Shown piece after piece: positions 14,698 through 17,160 of a stretch of 17,160 nt of DNA (the stretch's first letter is position 1; each line of letters starts with the position of its first letter). A program made the position numbers and the translations under genes. The stretch spans positions 1 to 17,160 of the forward strand of contig CAWWAX010000029.1 of the NCBI GenBank assembly GCA_963935005.1. The letters are read 5' to 3'. Source of the stretch: GCA-2718595 sp963935005 (GTDB lineage: Bacteria > Gemmatimonadota > Gemmatimonadetes > Longimicrobiales > Gaopeijiaceae). The notes below the pieces were generated by a model. It worked only from the letters and a program-made list of their open reading frames with translations, was not told the origin of the DNA and made no database searches.

Positions 14698-15468
14698 TTA
14701 AGGGTTTTTGTAAATGATTGCATGTACTGTTCTAGGCCCATGAACTCCTAGGGTCAGTGTGAGCTCTATGTCTGCAGACTTGCTAGGTCCCGTTACAAGT
14801 GACAACTGTGAATTGTCACATAGAACTTCCTCAATCCTGTTCTGATTTCTTAGTTCCTCGAACCATGCTTCTACATTCGGATATAATTGGTCTTGTGCAA
14901 TCAAGAGTATATGGTGAAGTGGCAGAAGACTGGCTACCCGGCTCATGCCTGGGCCATTGCTTAGAGACACAGTTGCTGTGCTTGCCATAGCTGCTTCAAC
15001 TCCTGTTATTCCGATGGAGATGCTGGAAGCTTCAATCCGGCACATATCGTCGTGGAGGTCTTGAGGGACCACAAGTTTGATATGGTTTTCATTCAGAGTT
15101 TCTAACAGACCAGTGACATTAAGTATTTTTAGGTTCCATGACAAAACTTTCTGTACCCGATTAGGACTTCGTGCAGTCTTTTGGAGTCGAGCTATGTGTT
15201 CGAGTATAGCTTCAGCTAGCGTTTCTCCTTGCTGGACTATGTGATGACTACCTGATACAGAATCAAGTTGCTTTCCAAAAAGGGTGGCAAGTTTTTCTGG
15301 AGAAATTCCTGAAACTTTAGTAAGAGGAGTCAGATGTGCTCTTCTGATGCCCATGGTTTCAGGAGCTTTAAAAGGGTCCTTGGTTTTTTTAAGGGTTCTT
15401 TCGAGAGTCTCTAGTATTTTTTTTCGAGCCGCTTTGGATGAGAATTGCGTAGTGGTTTTAGTTTTCAT
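14698..15468 (-). CDS. lutC: LutC: LUD-domain subunit of the L-lactate oxidation complex
   Basis: This 256-residue LutC/YkgG-family (LUD domain) protein acts with LutA and LutB in oxidising L-lactate to pyruvate in the cytoplasm. Diagnostic parts are ISIGITGVEAAMASTATVSLS (about 150-170), the LPLHHILLI strand (182-190), and the C-terminal LVTGPSKSADIELTLTLGVHGPR (about 224-246). It has no Fe-S cysteine motif, as expected. Its ATG overlaps the lutB stop (ATGA, 15465-15468), so the two are translationally coupled. The length is close to that of B. subtilis LutC (about 240). The basic, Lys-rich N-terminus of about 30 residues is the least conserved part. Confidence 0.92.
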   Translation of the reverse strand: MKTKTTTQFSSKAARKKILETLERTLKKTKDPFKAPETMGIRRAHLTPLTKVSGISPEKLATLFGKQLDSVSGSHHIVQQGETLAEAILEHIARLQKTARSPNRVQKVLSWNLKILNVTGLLETLNENHIKLVVPQDLHDDMCRIEASSISIGITGVEAAMASTATVSLSNGPGMSRVASLLPLHHILLIAQDQLYPNVEAWFEELRNQNRIEEVLCDNSQLSLVTGPSKSADIELTLTLGVHGPRTVHAIIYKNP

Positions 15469-16961
15469 CGATTGGATTCTTGATTTTCGTCATCGTTGAT
15501 GAATCCACGGTCTTTCCATTCAGGGGACGGAGTGTTCCATACTGGCAAATCTGCACTCGAATTCTTCCAGATCTCTTTGAAGGTTTTACTCGAAGGTTTC
15601 TGCAGGACACGAGACTTTGTCCAATGGTTGAAAGGGCTAGGTAAGTTGGAAAAAGTTTGTGTTGATCTTACAGGAAATTTCTGAGTCAATCCGGCTATTT
15701 TGGTCGCTATCAGATACCTTTTTGGTCGCTTCAAGATCCATGCAAAGCTTTTCACCAGGAAACGTTGAAATGGGCTGGTAATTTTTTCCTTTGATAGATC
15801 GTTACGGAGCTCTAAGAGTAACCGTGGCAAGTCAATTTTTACTGGACAAGCGTCTTTACAAGCCCCACAAAGGGAGCTGGCGAAGGGAAGATCTTTGCCG
15901 ATATCTATATTTTCATTCATTAATGGTGTCAGGATCGATCCGATGGGACCTGGATATGCTGTTCTTCCGTATGCATGTCCACCTATTTCACGATATACGG
16001 GGCAGACGTCCATGCACGCACCACACCTAATACACATTAGGGCATCGGCATAACCTTTTTCCATGACGTTGGTTCGTGCATTGTCTACCAATATGACGTG
16101 AACCTCTTTGGGGCCATCAGCGTGGTCGGATTTCTTGGGGCCACTTGTCATCGAAAAATACACTGATGCATCTTGGCCAGTTGCATTTCGAGTAGTTGCT
16201 TGCCAGAGGAGAATTGCATCCTCCACTTTAGGGACAATTTTTTCTATGCCCGCTACCACTACATGTACGGGAGGGAGAGAGCTTACCATCCTTCCATTCC
16301 CTTCATTGGTGATGATGCAGACGGTTCCAGTTTCTGCTATTGCAAAATTACAACCGCTAATGCCCATATCTGCGGCTAAGAAGTGTTTTCGAAGTTCTTT
16401 TCGGGCAGCATCACACATTATTGAAGGATCCAGAGTTGGTTCCATCCCTAGTTCATTTTGGAATAATTCCGAGATTTCTTCAACGCGTTTATGGATTACT
16501 GGAGCTACAATGTGACTAGGAGGTTCGTTAGCAAGCTGAATTATGTACTCACCTAAATCTGTCTCGACTACTTTCACGCCGATTTCTTCGAGAGATGTAT
16601 TAAGGTGAATTTCTTCTGTGACCATAGACTTTGATTTTATGGCAGTTTTGACTTTCCGTGTTCTAGCAATTTCTTTTAAAATGTCATTGGCTTCATCGCC
16701 AGTTCTTGCCCAGTGTACTTCACAGCCATTGCGGATCAGATTCGTCTCTAGCTCTACTAATAGAGCTGGGAGGTTACGGACTGCGTGTTCACGAATTTCA
16801 CGTGCTTCGTCTCGCATGGTGTCATTGTCAATTGCATCTAGTGCCCTCTCTCTTCGCTGAGCCAGTTGACCCATGGCTCTGTCCACGGCTTTGCGAACCC
16901 CAGAATCGGATAGGGCTTCTCGGATTCTAGATTTATAAGGCGCATCAATATCGATTGTCAT
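15465..16961 (-). CDS. lutB: LutB: iron-sulfur LUD-domain subunit of the L-lactate oxidation complex
   Basis: This 498-residue LutB/YkgF-family protein has an N-terminal LUD domain (about 60-300; AETGTVCIITNEGNGRMVSSLPPVHV is typical). A ferredoxin-like region follows, with C310-x2-C313-x2-C316-x3-C320-P and C365-x2-C368-x3-C372-P for two 4Fe-4S clusters. With LutA and LutC it forms the cytoplasmic non-flavin L-lactate oxidase system. Its ATG (16961) directly follows the lutA stop with no gap, and its stop overlaps the lutC start, so the order lutA-lutB-lutC is conserved. The C-terminal tail after residue 400 is basic and poorly conserved. No lactate permease or regulator gene is visible in the window. 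Confidence 0.95.
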   Translation of the reverse strand: MTIDIDAPYKSRIREALSDSGVRKAVDRAMGQLAQRRERALDAIDNDTMRDEAREIREHAVRNLPALLVELETNLIRNGCEVHWARTGDEANDILKEIARTRKVKTAIKSKSMVTEEIHLNTSLEEIGVKVVETDLGEYIIQLANEPPSHIVAPVIHKRVEEISELFQNELGMEPTLDPSIMCDAARKELRKHFLAADMGISGCNFAIAETGTVCIITNEGNGRMVSSLPPVHVVVAGIEKIVPKVEDAILLWQATTRNATGQDASVYFSMTSGPKKSDHADGPKEVHVILVDNARTNVMEKGYADALMCIRCGACMDVCPVYREIGGHAYGRTAYPGPIGSILTPLMNENIDIGKDLPFASSLCGACKDACPVKIDLPRLLLELRNDLSKEKITSPFQRFLVKSFAWILKRPKRYLIATKIAGLTQKFPVRSTQTFSNLPSPFNHWTKSRVLQKPSSKTFKEIWKNSSADLPVWNTPSPEWKDRGFINDDENQESNR

Positions 16962-17160
16962 CTACTTGGTCTCATTTTTGATGAGAAGCTCTGCTATGTG
17001 AACTGCCCGGCAGGAACTGCCTTGTTTGATGAGAATCCCATTGATATGGGTCATGCATCCGACATCGTTGACCGCCACTAGCTCAGCACCACATGCTTTT
17101 AAATTTTTGACTTTTCGTAGTCCCATTTCCACACTGAGTTCCTCGTTCCACAGTGAAAAA
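16962..17160 (-). CDS. lutA: LutA C-terminal end (partial, cut by the window edge)
   Basis: Translating the minus strand gives the last 65 residues of a LutA/YkgE-type protein, running from FSLWNEELS through CGAELVAVNDVGCMTHINGI to RAVHIAELLIKNETK and a TAG stop (16964-16962). In this family FS follows the second CCG (Cys-Cys-Gly) cluster motif, so that motif should lie just beyond the edge. The D-x-G-C and H-I-A-E-L elements are conserved. LutA is an iron-sulfur CCG-domain subunit of lactate oxidation. The stop abuts the lutB start, confirming the lutABC operon. The start, and the first CCG domain, are outside this window. Confidence 0.88.
   Translation of the reverse strand, partial: FSLWNEELSVEMGLRKVKNLKACGAELVAVNDVGCMTHINGILIKQGSSCRAVHIAELLIKNETK

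Noticed and set aside
1..17160. Phage, integrative element, CRISPR or defence system
   Set aside because: I found no integrase, transposase, capsid, cas, toxin-antitoxin or restriction genes, and no regular short repeat-spacer arrays. The gene content is metabolic and surface-related.

Overview
The window reads as chromosomal DNA of a Gram-negative heterotrophic bacterium, probably free-living or marine. The pointers are several lipoprotein or Sec signal peptides, a Tat-exported molybdenum hydroxylase, a TolB-like beta-propeller, a lactate-utilisation operon, tight operon packing and moderate GC (mid-forties percent by eye, not counted). The phylum cannot be fixed from sequence alone. There are no tRNA or rRNA genes, transposase genes, CRISPR arrays or phage genes. 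All genes look intact except lutA, which the right edge cuts.

Layout: 1-641 holds a non-coding leader and a small cupin. 734-2149 is an NhaC-family antiporter, convergent with a large lipoprotein of ten FG-GAP/VCBS calcium-loop repeats (2174-4024, minus). Divergent from that are a secreted or lipid-anchored cyclophilin (4219-4911) and an exported metallo-beta-lactamase-fold hydrolase (5072-6007). A long imperfect hairpin (6033-6086) lies between the hydrolase and a convergent cold-shock protein gene (6206-6412, minus).

6413-6967 is the longest non-coding stretch. On the minus strand it carries an unusually structured cold-shock leader: a 14-bp stem-loop just upstream of the ribosome binding site, a GC-rich stem-loop, and a terminator-like hairpin with a U tract. 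On the plus strand it holds a plausible promoter for the next block.

6968-13628 is a plus-strand block that looks like one operon: an M28 zinc aminopeptidase lipoprotein, a TauD/TfdA-type Fe(II)/2-oxoglutarate dioxygenase, and a three-subunit molybdenum hydroxylase in the order 2Fe-2S subunit, molybdopterin subunit, FAD subunit. The small subunit has a twin-arginine signal. The FAD subunit carries the extra cysteines of the PaoB/4-hydroxybenzoyl-CoA reductase type, so the enzyme resembles periplasmic PaoABC. A plausible but unproven reading is uptake-side degradation of an organic nitrogen or aromatic/aldehyde compound: outer or periplasmic hydrolysis, periplasmic hydroxylation or oxidation, and cytoplasmic oxygenation.

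13654-17160 is all on the minus strand: a TolB-like propeller protein, then lutC, lutB and the 3' end of lutA, encoding the iron-sulfur L-lactate oxidation complex.

The most interesting non-coding signal is the cold-shock leader, which could support autoregulation by antitermination. The most interesting gene set is the M28-TauD-molybdenum hydroxylase block. Neither can be called a new system from this window alone.
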